Shown: positions 10,469 through 20,833 of the stretch, piece after piece | How positions within the stretch are numbered: position 1 is the first letter of the stretch | Layout of the letters: every line of letters begins with the position of its first letter | Source: Spirogloea muscicola | Taxonomy: Eukaryota; Streptophyta; Zygnematophyceae; Spirogloeales; Spirogloeaceae | Length of the DNA stretch: 29,049 nt | Assembly: GCA_009602725.1 (NCBI GenBank) | Contig: WELB01000055.1 | Coordinates: forward strand, 136,798 to 165,846 | Direction: 5' to 3' | Position numbers and translations under genes: made by a program | Notes under the pieces: generated by a model | Seen by the model: the letters and a program-made list of their open reading frames with translations, nothing else | Database searches by the model: none | What the model was told of the DNA's origin: nothing

Positions 10469-10648
10469 TCGTCCGGCGATGCTCGCAAACCCATTGGTGA
10501 CCGCCGCCTCTGATTGAGTGCCTGGCCGTGGAGCCGGAGCGCTGACCGCTGGCAGGCTGCCCTGCAACTGGCGCGCGGCTTGCCGCCGCGGACCTCACAG
10601 TCGCACGTCATGCGCTGGGACTAGGCCAGGCGGCCGCGGGCCCGCTGG
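9668..10648. other. Divergent promoter region between PGK homologue and SLC13 gene
   Basis: This is the head-to-head region of the two genes. On the - strand a GC-rich open frame from about 10007 down to 9816 ends at a good donor and keeps phase with the PGK exon at 9667. It may be an upstream PGK exon encoding a basic, Ser/Pro-rich leader (possibly a transit peptide), but its initiator is unknown. Alternative ATGs on the - strand at about 10058 and 9872 are in other frames. A (CCG)n tract lies at 10424-10470. Confidence 0.45.
10424..10470. repeat. (CCG)n trinucleotide repeat
   Basis: About 14 consecutive CCG triplets lie between the PGK and SLC13 starts. They are upstream of the proposed SLC13 ATG at 10649, probably in the promoter or 5' leader. 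Open frames across the tract on both strands are homopolymeric Arg, Ala or Gly artefacts. Confidence 0.85.
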
Positions 10649-13600
10649 ATGGACCGCGGCCCGACGTCCCCGGGGGTGCTGCTCCACCATGCGCATGCCA
10701 GTCACCAGCCCCTCGAGAGCGACAGCCCGCTTGCAGCAGGTGGCCAGCATTCGTGAAGTTGGCCGCTTTCGCTTCTCCCATCACGCTCAAATGCTTCGGC
10801 TTTGTCAGCGCAGACTGATTTGCGTCATTCTGTTGAGTATGAGCATATCTGCTGACGCACTAGCTCTTGCATTGCTATCAAAGCAGAGAATCACGGATCT
10901 TCATCAGACGCTATACATGACGGTGATAAGATGTTACTGCTGAACCCCACGATTGAGAGGTCCGAGTCTGTAAAGGTTGGTCCTACTGAAGCGCTCCCTC
11001 TGATGTCTACTTGCTGTACCTTGATAAGCTTTGCTGTTGAGCTCCAGCAGAGAATCTGTAATTGAGCATAGGCAATGCGGTCTTCCTGGTTGGTTGCAGA
11101 AGCAGGAGACTTGGCGTCAGGAGTTATACAGATGGGGCAGAATACTTGTCAGATATAGCCATTGGGGTTACATCACCGCAGGTAAGATTTTGTCGCACTT
11201 CTGAATGCCATCTGGTCCTTGGCGCACTTCCAGAAGCCGATTGGTCCAGATGGGCTAACCATGCCAACCATGTCTTCTCCAGCTGCTGCCAAGTATCTCT
11301 TTGAACACAGTCAACTTTAGCGGCTTATGTAACTAACTTCTTGGATGTTGTTCTCTGTGCAGGTCCTATCTGTGCCGCAGTGCTGCTAGCTGTAGCACCA
11401 GCAGTTTCAGATCGGGATGGCTTGGTGATGCTTGCAGGTATGAATGTCCTTCCAAGCCACATCCTGATGGTCTGCATCCAAATGCTTTTGTGAGTGTCAT
11501 GCCAGTGTGCACTTCGTGTAAGTCAAGGTTGTCAGTGGACAGAGAGGTTGACCAAGTACACACAGTGCAGCGCTGGTGTGGATGGCTATCTGGTGGTTAT
11601 CTGAGGCTGTGCCTATTGCAGTCACCTCCATCCTTCCCCTTGCCATCTTTCCACTATTCGGTATCATGGAGGCAGATGAAGTGGCTCCATCTTACCTTAA
11701 CGATACCATTGTACTATTTCTTGGTAAGCTTGCTTGACCCATTTCCAAGTTCTTGTCCATCTCTTGTACTCCGTTCTCTCTCCTCCTGTCCCTCCTGTCA
11801 CTCCTGAGCAGCACAATATTTTGCATTTCAGGCTCATTTATCTTTGCTCTGGCCGTTGAGAAGTGGAATGTTCACAGGAGGTAAGGGGCTTAAGAGATCA
11901 AGTTGTGCTGACAGAAGTTCAGTGTAATTTTTGATAGTGTCCGTTCGGCCGATGTTGATGAGCATGGCATACTTTCTTGATGCATTGGTACTTGACTTTG
12001 ATGTTACACAGTTGGCATGCTTTGGTTGGAGCAGGATAGCCTTGAAGATGCTGCTGATTGTGGGGAGGGAGGGAATGGATCCTCGCCTCCTCTTACTGGG
12101 ATTTTGCATTGGTCCAGCATTTATATCAATGTGGATATCAAATACAGCTACAGCTATCATGATGGTTCCGATGGCCGTCGGTGTCCTTGACAAAGTCATG
12201 GTAAACAGCAAAGCCAACTTGAAAGACGTCTTCTTCACATGCCTTCATTCTGCTTATGTCTCCTTTGATGGCAATACTGAAGATACGGGACCACGAACAA
12301 TATAGGCAGCACATTCAAATTGCTGATTCATGCAGAATTTGCAATATACAGCAGGATCCACTCAAGTCATGTTCTTCAATACCAGGCATACAAGCATTAC
12401 AGGCGATACACTAAGCACCCAAGTGTGTGAATAGCAGGCAGTATCTGTGCCGTATGCCGGCAGTGCTTTGGCGCGGCAGCTGTCCAGCAAGTCAACAGCA
12501 ACAAGCGAGGCAGCAGTCTTCAACACTGAGACCTCTACACCAAGCAGCCACAAGAATGGTGAGCCTTTGTATATCTTCGGGTGAGGCTTGGATTAGTGAG
12601 AGTTTCTTGTATTTGGGAGCATGTCAATTTATGGATATGTTCCTGCACAGGATACGACAAACTGGGAAGCAAGCCAGCAACAGTCACGCCCATGGATGTG
12701 GAACTTTGTGCAAGTGAGTCTGTCGACAAAGGGAACGAGACAGAAGCCCTTCGAAGCTACTGCAAGGGGGTTGTTCTGGCAGTTGCATATGCTGCGTCTA
12801 TTGGTGGAATGGCCACCCTCACAGGCACAGGCCCAAATCTGGTACTTGCTGGTGTCTGGCAGAAAACGTTTCCTCATGCGCCCCCTATCACGTTCATGCA
12901 GGTAAGAGCATGTCTGAATGGACGTCGTGTTCTTGGCAGGAGGCGGAATCTATTGTACTAACAATCTAAGACCACCCACTGTGGCAACTTCATCAAGGTC
13001 ATGCCAGTAGTAATGCCCACTCCTGTCCACAGAGCATGCAAAAGAAGCCTGATAAGCGCGAAGCCATTGGCTGGGAACTCCTCTTGTCTCTTGCTTATAT
13101 GTTATTGCATCCATCTTATATTAATCAGTTCTTTGCATAGATGCTGAATAAGAGCTGTTCGTACTCTACAGTGGTTGGCCTTTGGTTTTCCTCTGGCTTT
13201 CGTGTTCGTCTTCATCCTTTGGCTATTGCTATGCTTATGGCACTGTCCACAGTCTGCTGTACCTATAATCTCAACATCCCTGAATCGAGATCTCATCTTG
13301 GACGAATATGAACGCCTCGGTAAGTACCATGTCTGTCCTTACAAGAAGGTCAGCATGACCATATTCTTAAAGGAAAACCCTCTCACTTTGTCCGAGCAGC
13401 TAGTGACAGATGCGAACAGCTGCTCTAAGAGCAGCTACTGCAGGCCAAGGGTCTAACATGCGTCTTCGCGCCATACTTCGTGCAACTCAGGGCCAGCATC
13501 ATTTGCAGAGAGGGCTGTGCTAGTGGATTTTGGAGTGCTGGCTCTCCTGTGGATGACCCGCTCATTCACAGTCGACATACCAGGGTGGGGTGCCCTTTTT

Positions 13601-15235
13601 CACAACCGTGTAGGTGATGGGACTGTCTCTGTAAGTGCTCCTGCCCAACTCGACTTGACATAGGAACAGCTCACACATGACCTGACATTGGTAAATGTAC
13701 GTGGCCTAGATTCATAGTTTACTCTTACTTTATATGTTTAGAATAAATCACTGGAAGAGTTCGGAAATGTTTGTAAATACTGATTTCGATATTCTTAGAA
13801 GCTGTCTGCAGTTTTGTCACCAACTTAAGTCATACCTAGCATGCACCCTTAATATACCTTATAGAGCACCTTGTCAAGCTGATTCTTGGAGACTGGCAAT
13901 TTTACACATACCTGTCCATCATTCGCAGGTTGCACTAGCAACTCTTCTCTTTGTACTGCCAAGTAAGCGGACCATTGGTGAGAGGCTCCTGACTTGGGAG
14001 GACTGCCATCGACTACCTTGGGACATTGTCTTGCTTCTTGGTGGAGGTACTGCTCTTTCTTGATCGCCAAATTTGCCTTTATAAATTGATTATGATGTGG
14101 CTCGTAGTTGTGCTCACAAGACACAAAGATGGCAATCTTGATTGAGGCGCTTCTTGTTGTATGTGCAGGTTTTGCATTGTCCAAGGGTGTTGCTGAAAGT
14201 GGGCTGGCTGAGGACATTGGAGAAAGGCTTCATGTCAGAATTCTTGCCTTTGCTTTTTCTTGCTGTGTCATATTCGTCTCCTCGCTTGCTAATCTTGATG
14301 ATCAGCTCGCTTTCTGCCCTTTTGAAGAGTGTATTGTCTGGAGATTACTGCTTTCTCCAGCTTGCAATGCATGCGATTCTCTTAGAATGCAAGACTGCAG
14401 CTTGCAGAATGTTATAATCATTATTATGATAATCGCTGGCAGATATCTGAGAATAAGAGAGACTGCACGAGCTTAGATAATGATAAAAGACAAATGCTGC
14501 GCCCATGTGCTAAACAATCAGCTTCGTAAGGCGCCGGCTGATGGCTCCTCTTCTGTGCAGGTCCTTGAGCATCTGCCAACAGTACTGCTGACGCTTGTCG
14601 TCGTACTGTGCGTTTGCTTTACAACTGAATTTTCCTCCAACTCGGCCACCGCAACTGTCTTCCTGCCCCTCTTGGCCCATGTTGCCATCTCAATCCACCG
14701 ACACCCTCTGGTCTTGATGGTGCCAGCCACGATTGCTTGTTCATTTGCATTCATGTTGCCAGTTGCGACGCCTCCCAACGCCATTGCCTACTCCACTGGC
14801 TACTTCACCATGCGGGAAATGGCTGTTCCAGGTTTCATCCTTAATTGTGTGGGCACTGCCCTCCTTACTATCTTCATGCCAACCTTAGGTAAGACACTCA
14901 GGAGCAGCTGAACTTGGTGCAATCTCTTGCTTGGCATTATGATTTGCAAGGTCAAGTCTGGACGTTAAATGCTTGCTGACAGTTGACTTGTTGTCTTACC
15001 TTGTTGGACACTATGGTGGTGCCCCTATTCAACCTTCCGATTTATCACAGGGTGCTCACACTGAATCATCCCACATCACGCGCACTTAAGCTGAGCTGCC
15101 ATGATGATGCCTGGTGCAGGAACTCTTCTCTTTGACACAGCCAAGCCTTTCTCCCAATTAATGTGGTTAAAGGACGCCGATGACACATACCCGACTCCTT
15201 TCGGACCTCCAGCTGCACCAGGACCTGCAAGATGA
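10649..15235 (+). CDS. SLC13/DASS-type Na+-coupled di-/tricarboxylate or sulfate transporter
   Basis: Exons: 11100-11181, 11363-11437, 11571-11723, 11832-11880, 12035-12200, 12438-12558, 12651-12901, 13172-13319, 13491-13630, 13929-14046, 14169-14233, 14561-14888 and 15120-15235 (stop TGA), totalling 603 residues. A proposed first exon at 10649-10739 ([17 protein letters not shown]) ends in phase 1, while 11100 starts in phase 0, so one small exon between them is unplaced. The family moves carboxylates or sulfate with sodium across plasma or vacuolar membranes. Family blocks: [47 protein letters not shown] (first SNT motif), [49 protein letters not shown] (second motif, SNS rather than SNT) and [17 protein letters not shown]. 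About ten hydrophobic segments are visible. A Ser/Thr-rich hydrophilic loop (exon 12438-12558 and the start of the next) divides the two halves. The substrate cannot be read from the sequence. Confidence 0.92.
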
Positions 15236-15561
15236 CATTCTTTTTCTCGCGACATTGATCGCGGGGTTGGGTAGGTATTATAGCTGGTGCTGTGCTCATT
15301 TGTGGCACTTCATTCTTTGACATTCTAGACCAAATTGTTTCACTTATCTTTGTGCCGACGGAATCATGACGTCGTTGGTGCCTTTGCTGTTAACAGCCTC
15401 ATCAACCATCGTCCAGTAGATAGTCTACAAGGAAGGACTACTTCCAGCCAACAATTGTGGTATCAAACAGACAATGAACAAATCAAGGAGTAAGGAGTAC
15501 ATCAATTGGGCAGGCATAGGGAGTCAGCTTGGACTTCCCCCCCTTAGGCAAGCAGTCAAGC
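15236..15561. other. Short convergent intergenic region
   Basis: This lies between the stop codons of the SLC13 gene (+) and the GT61 gene (-). It holds both 3' untranslated regions. No TGTAA signal or other feature was identified. Confidence 0.5.
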
Positions 15562-18500
15562 TCAACTCGCACCAGAGGAGCGAAGCACGATAGGTGCAAC
15601 AGTGTTAAGGACCTGCACGACATCTGCGACATCCACCGATGTGGGAGAGTCCTTGTTCCCGTCAGCAAGGAGGAGGTAGTATCGCAACTCGCACACCTCA
15701 GCGAGGTGGTGATAGCAGGAGTTGCGGTAGTCCCGCGGGCGGATCTCCAGCACGCTGCTGTTGGTAGGCATGAAGACCATGTTGGTGAAGGCTGGAGAGC
15801 AGGCACGTCATAAAGGGTCAACATCACGCAAGCGCCAGAGGCACTGGGAATAAGTTTCAATTGCCAGGTTACTGCAGCTAAATGCCAACGGTATTGACAC
15901 CAGACTGGCAGCACACTTGCAATGAAGCACGGGTCAGCCTCATGAGTCAGTTGAAGCAGCATCAGGTCAGTGAAAGCCTCAAGAGAAAGCACCCAGCCAT
16001 GCAAAGCTGCCAAGATACAACAACACTGAGGTTGTCAGGGGGTGTTGTGGAGCACAGACCTGCGCCATGGACGCCCACGATCAACCTTGCGCGATGAAAG
16101 AGCAGCTTTGCATCCTTCACAGGCAGCCTGCACCCGCCATGCCAGCGTGTAAGCGGAAGCCCGAAGACGTTGCTGGCCATATTTGTGACAAGGCAGATTA
16201 GATATTAGGTCTCAGGTCCAAGGTGCCCAGGTCCAATGTGCATACTTTGCTGCACTTGATATGCCGAAGATACTTGCGAGCCCGCTTACGAACCCACTCC
16301 CAGCAGTGACGCATAATCTGCTTTCCTATATATTAGTGATTATGGAATTGCAAGATAGATGTATTTCATGTTGGTATAGGGTGAGCAGGACCTTCCGTCA
16401 AAGACGACGACGCGTTCTGAGGAGAAGGCGTCCTTCAGTGCAGCGTGGACCTCCTCGCTCTCAGTGAGCACCCTAAGAAATCGAAGAATGCGCAGCAGCA
16501 GGAAATTTCCGTCAGCAGCCCTTCATCCCCACTGCCTGAGCAGCTGTGTAAACGACTGCAGAGCACGGTATGAAATCAGGTCTAGGTAGAGATTTGAGCA
16601 CAGGTAAGTTGGCGTCTCACAAAGATCAGTTGGAAATTTGATTGAAGATAGATGCTTGGGTTGGGTGTGCAGGACCTGGTGGTTTCGCGGATGGCATAGA
16701 TGACAACCCAGTCATCTGTGTCGGCATCATCCGGCGGCGGCGGCGGCGGCGGCGGGGCCGGCGGTGGCGGCTGTTGCACCTCAGTGTCGAACGAGCCCCC
16801 GGTCCACTCTGCTGGCGGACTAAGCGGCGCGCTTGGGAACCTTCCCAAACAGGTCAACATGCGAGTTGGTAGTCTAGCAAGAGACTTTGCGGCTCGGAGT
16901 AAATGATGCTCTCCACCAGTCATACTTGACCATCAGGGCATAGGCTGGACTACTGGTGAGGCACATTGATAGAGCTACATCTCACATTTCACTCCACAGC
17001 TCTTGGTTTTTGCAAGCAAACATAAATGTATCAGGCCTGCTTTCACCGTCAAGGGACCCCAACACATCTGTATTTGTTGTTCCCTAACCCCAGAAATTTG
17101 ATTCTCTTGACTCCTTATCTACCATGTGTCGGCCTCTCAATCTCATTAACAGGATACTCGGAACGCATTCATGTTGCCTGGCCTGTGCACCTCTTGGTCC
17201 AATTGGCGAAGAACATGGGGAGACCGTCGCGCCGCACAAGGTTCTCGCTCCGGAACAGCCGCCACACAGCCTTGCTCGGGCGCGCTGACCACTGGCCAGA
17301 CATCATGGGTCGCATTGGTCAAGTGAGTCTCCCAGCCGCAGAGGTTGTTATGACAGAGGAGTGCTTCTTGTGCTATGCATCCCAATCTGACCACTGAGCT
17401 TTCATCTCTAAGTTTGTTGCCAGAAGGGTGCTTAAAGACATGTACTCCAATGAGATTCAGGGAAAATATCAGCAGCTAAGACAGCATCTGCTGGGAACCT
17501 GAAAGATGGGCTGTACAAGGCGCCGGGCGAAAAACAACTCCCCGTTTCTTATTATCCTGACAGATGAATGGAAAGAGTAAGCATGGCTTTGTTAGCAACT
17601 TGGCGTTAGCAACTTGGCGCCTCACCATTGTTGTCCAAGGCTGAGGACCCCAGCAAATTGCTATGATTGTACAGGCGCATCCAACTTTTACAAAGGGCCT
17701 TTGATATGGATTGGGGAGCTTTGCCTGCCAGGCAGTTCAGGGAGTACTTACTTGAAGTTGGTGGCGGAGGTGGGCACGCCAATGAAGTGCTGCAGGGTGT
17801 TGACGTAGAAATCTATCTGCATCTGGCGCTGCACAATCGGGACGTCCGGTCTCCTGTAAGATGCCCGTTTTGTGCTTGTTAATTTTTTTTCTGTTATTCA
17901 TTTGTGTCAGAGTGACTGTCTAAGTCAGAAGTTGGAGAAGTTGGCCCTCTACAGGATGAGTCCTTTCTACCGAAGTTGGAGGTATTGTGAAACATAAATA
18001 GCTGATATTCAAGTGGCAGCATGGGCACTGGTTATTCACAAGAGCAACATAATGTTACATGGCAACTTTGCCACGTAATAGCAACAACATTGTGCTGGAC
18101 AAGATATCTTGGTTGGACCAGCAAGACTGCAGCCATTACCCAAACTCCATATACAATGTTTCAACAGCTGTTTGAACAGCCTTTGATAGCGGGTCACCCA
18201 TGGCTCCTGGCTACAGCATGCAGAGCCTGAGCCTAAGTTGCGCACAGTTAATGGCTTTTGGGGGCTGACCGAGCAAGGAAGCCGTGAAGAAGGAGGTAGG
18301 TGGGGAGAAGCTCAACAATGCCATGGTAGAACTGGCCGCCGTTCCAGTACGCGAGGTTGACAAGCTCCTGGAGGCGGCGTGCTCGTGGAGGGCACAGAGT
18401 GATGCCTCACAGATCACTCGGGCAGCAATTGTGACTAGGGGGTATTGTGTCTACGCCCCTGCCGGCTGAATAGACCCATTTTACATTCAGCCCTGTCAGC

Positions 18501-19206
18501 TCGGCTCACATTGTAATACTCCTGGGGCAAGTGCTAATGTGGATAACCCCTTAATTTGTCCACTAAGAGAATGTCAGAAGGTAAGCTGGAGGGCTAAGAC
18601 TGCTCAGGATTCAGCGGTTCAGGTCTATGGGTGGCTTTTCGTATGAAATCAATCTAGTACGTCTGGCACCTTCTGAGGTTTGCTTTGGCAGCTCACGTCA
18701 AACTCATAGACGCGCGTCGAGCCGGGCGTGTATGCAAAATGCTGGTCGCCGCCGCAGCCGAGGCGGTCGAAGCGGTAGGTGGCGTTGAACGCCTGGCCGC
18801 GCCAATTGACGTATACATTCTCCAGCACAAAGACCTGGTGAGACCACGAGCAACGCCTGCCCAGAGCTGAAGCTTGGCCAGTGCCCTGTGGCTGGCCGGC
18901 AGCCAGCATGCCCTAACAGCAACGACAACGAAGACATTGTGCACACAAATTTATCTGACATGAAGTGCATTAAGAGTTCTGCTTAAGTCCTGTATCCTCA
19001 AGCGTCAGACCCAAGGGGCCTAAAGAGATGTGATGCCTGACCAGGTCAAGCCCTGACGTGGTCAAGGCTGCCGACCTGGCTGAGGTACTGCTCGTGGCGC
19101 ACAAAGTCCTGTGGGTGCGTGCAGCGGTCATCGTGCCGCGGCGGCGCAGCGGCGGTGGCGGCGGCGGCGGCGGCGGCGCAGCTNCCGCCTCGTCCTCGAC
19201 GGCTTC
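15562..19206 (-). CDS. GT61 (DUF563) family glycosyltransferase
   Basis: Exons on the - strand: about 19206-19076 (5' limit uncertain), 18834-18697, 18521-18476 (tentative), 18405-18270, 17853-17752, 17556-17499, 17291-17191, 16873-16676, 16472-16392, 16127-16060 and 15791-15562. All are phase-consistent. The family transfers sugars such as GlcNAc or xylose to proteins or glycans in the ER/Golgi. Recognised blocks: CTHPQDFVRHEQYL, VFVLENVYVNW, GGQFYHGIVELLPTYLLL (the family's fyHw-vE-lp motif), GELFFARRLVQPIF, DWVVIYAIRETTR, VLTESEEVHAAL, LFHRARLIVGVHGA (nucleotide-sugar region with HGA) and FTNMVFMPTNSSVLEIRPRDY. A poly-Pro insert precedes DWVVIY. The canonical Gly-Leu after HGA is Ala-Phe here. 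No signal anchor was placed; the N-terminus runs into a (GCC)n tract with an N at 19184. The exact acceptor and donor sugar are unknown. Confidence 0.85.
16723..16765 (-). repeat. (CGG)n tract encoding poly-Pro in GT61 exon
   Basis: A CGG-rich run on the + strand is read on the - strand as PPPPAPPPPPPPP within the exon 16676-16873. It sits directly before the DDADTDDWVVIY block, so it would form an extended linker inside the catalytic region. Length variation between strains is likely. Confidence 0.75.
17591..17618. repeat. Perfect 14-base tandem duplication
   Basis: The unit gttagcaacttggc occurs twice with no spacer (17591-17604, 17605-17618). It lies in the GT61 intron between the exons at 17556 and 17752 and looks like a recent slippage duplication. 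Confidence 0.9.
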
Positions 19207-19217
19207 CTGGTCAGCGC

Positions 19218-19250
<33 letters not shown>
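19150..19250. repeat. Two (GGC)n tracts at a divergent gene boundary, with an N
   Basis: GGC runs at about 19152-19178 and 19218-19250 flank the N at 19184. The second run ends directly at an ATGG (19251) on the + strand. The region serves the 5' ends of the GT61 gene (-) and the Nudix gene (+). The N marks an uncertain base in a tract that is hard to sequence. Confidence 0.75.
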
Positions 19251-19281
19251 ATGGCGGGCCCCTCTTGCTCGGAGAAGCTGA

Positions 19282-20833
19282 GGCCTTCCGACTCCTGTGC
19301 CATGCCATGCGGCTGCCGTGCGCCGCCAGAAGGTCCGGCTGGACGAGCTGCAGCTGCCCGGTGCCGGCGGCGGCGACGGAAAAGGAGCCACGCAGGCCTA
19401 CTACACCGTCCTGGCCCGCCCGCAGGCGGTCATCGCGGTGCGCCGCCCACGGCGCGCCTCGCCGTCACCACTGCCGTTGCTTCGCTGCCGGCGTTCTGGG
19501 CAGGCTGGAAGCGAGTAGACTACCGAGGCTGGCCTCTCCTCGGCTCGAGAAGCACAGGCGCATGTCTCACCTCGGGACTGTGGCGCGTGCTGCAGATGGT
19601 GACGACCGCTGACGGGCGACTCGTCTTGAACGAGGGTGAGCGCCACTCTGGCTGCCGGCCGGCAGCCTAGTGACCATAGCTACCAGGCTAGGACAATGCT
19701 AATTCATTGCCCAAAAGTTGTACCAAAGTGCTGTGAGAATATCGCCAGGTGCGCATCTTATTTGCGCTACCTGGATGCTAAGCTGGGGAGCTCTGAGTCA
19801 ACATCTCCCAAGTCGATGATTGCATTTGGGCCTGGCAAGCATAGAATACCGGCATCCAGTGGGGCAGTATGTTTTGAGTGCGCCTGGCGGGGTCGTCGAC
19901 GAGGGCGAGACGCCATTGCAGGTGCGAATGAGCGGTGGCCCGCAGACTCTCAGATGGCAGTATCTTGCAGATGCGCTTGGATGCAGCCTCCTTTGCGCTG
20001 CCCAGCTACAGCTTTATGCCACACAGTGGTGAAGCAGCAGATGTTCCTGCCTTACGGCTAGCTCGGCGTCTTCAGGCTGCGGCGCGGGAGCTGCGGGAGG
20101 AGACGGGCTTTCAGGCGGCACGGCTGCGCATAATAGGCTCCTGCTACCCGCTTCCTGGCATCTGGGCTCAGCAGGCAAGCTGCAGCTCTCTGCAGAAGAG
20201 TGCCTCTATCTCAGAGTCGTCCTTGAGGTCTCTACGAAGACATGGATTGCTCCCTTAAAGCGGCAGAGGCCTCGCCTGAGAGCTGCAGTTAGGCACTTGT
20301 CTGGTCTTGGCATCAACGTAGGATGCAGAATCGGTACTCTGGAGTCTAATTCAAACAAGGTTGGTTGAGCCTGATTGAGCCTGACCTTTGAGTCAGGCTC
20401 GACTGAGCGCATGACTTTCAGGGGAATATGGCTTATGGCTTGAAAGACTGACTGCCAGCAATATATATTACCCAAGTCCTGTTGATGCGATTTGGTGGTG
20501 CGCAAAGTGGCGGTCAGCTCAGTCATTGTGGCGTCAACCTTGGCTTGGTGTGCTGTCGACCTTTGCAATAGCTCGTTGATGGTCAACTGCTTCTTATCCA
20601 GCTGGCAGAGAGGATAACAGATGAAATTGATGCAGTTGCCAAAATTGCAGGTCTTTTACGTGAGAGGCGAGGATGCAGTGCGCACCCACGACCCTGCCTT
20701 GGAGCAAGCCGAGCTGCTCGAGACGGTGTTGATGACCACAGATGCCGTACGGGAGGAAGTAGCTGCTGGGGGTCGCCCTGTGTGTGGCGGGCTTTTGGCA
20801 GGGCTTTGGTTGTTGCAAAGACCCACGCCTTGA
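19282..20833 (+). CDS. Nudix hydrolase, ADP-ribose pyrophosphatase-like
   Basis: Exons: about 19282-19437 (5' limit uncertain), 19596-19635, 19845-19921, 20076-20174 and 20651-20833 (stop). All are phase-consistent, about 185 residues or more. Nudix enzymes cleave nucleoside diphosphates linked to X; the EYRHPVGQYVLSAPGGVVDEG context is typical of the ADP-ribose/ADP-sugar pyrophosphatase branch. The Nudix box GX5EX7REUXEEXGU is visible as GGVVDEGETPLQ-AAARELREETGF, split by the intron 19922-20075, with the REEUXEE metal-binding glutamates intact. Upstream blocks are KVRLDELQLPG and QAVIAMVTTADGRLVLNE; downstream are GSCYPLPGIWAQQ and VFYVRGEDAVRTHDP. The intron 20175-20650 begins with GC (CAG|gcaagc) instead of GT. 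The initiator is not found: ATG 19251 directly after a GGC repeat is one frame off, so an unrecognised exon or a base error near the repeat is likely. Confidence 0.85.
20377..20400. repeat. Perfect 9-bp hairpin in a Nudix intron
   Basis: gagcctgac (20377-20385), loop of six bases, gtcaggctc (20392-20400). A further gagcctga copy lies just upstream at about 20367-20374. It is within the 476-base GC-AG intron. No function can be assigned. Confidence 0.7.

Noticed and set aside
10142-10611. Poly-Ala, poly-Arg and poly-Gly frames across the (CCG)n tract
   Set aside because: These are homopolymer artefacts of a trinucleotide repeat and have no conserved flanks.
15483-16013. 176-codon open frame on the - strand
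   Set aside because: It overlaps the real GT61 final exon in another frame; the frame with NMVFMPTNSSVLEIRP is the genuine one.
20206-20586. - strand frame with coiled-coil-like LTINELLQRSTAHQAKVDATM
   Set aside because: It looks helical, and short neighbouring frames could be spliced to it, but it lies in the Nudix intron (20175-20650). The + strand exon at 20651 with VFYVRGEDAVRTHDP fits the Nudix C-terminus better.
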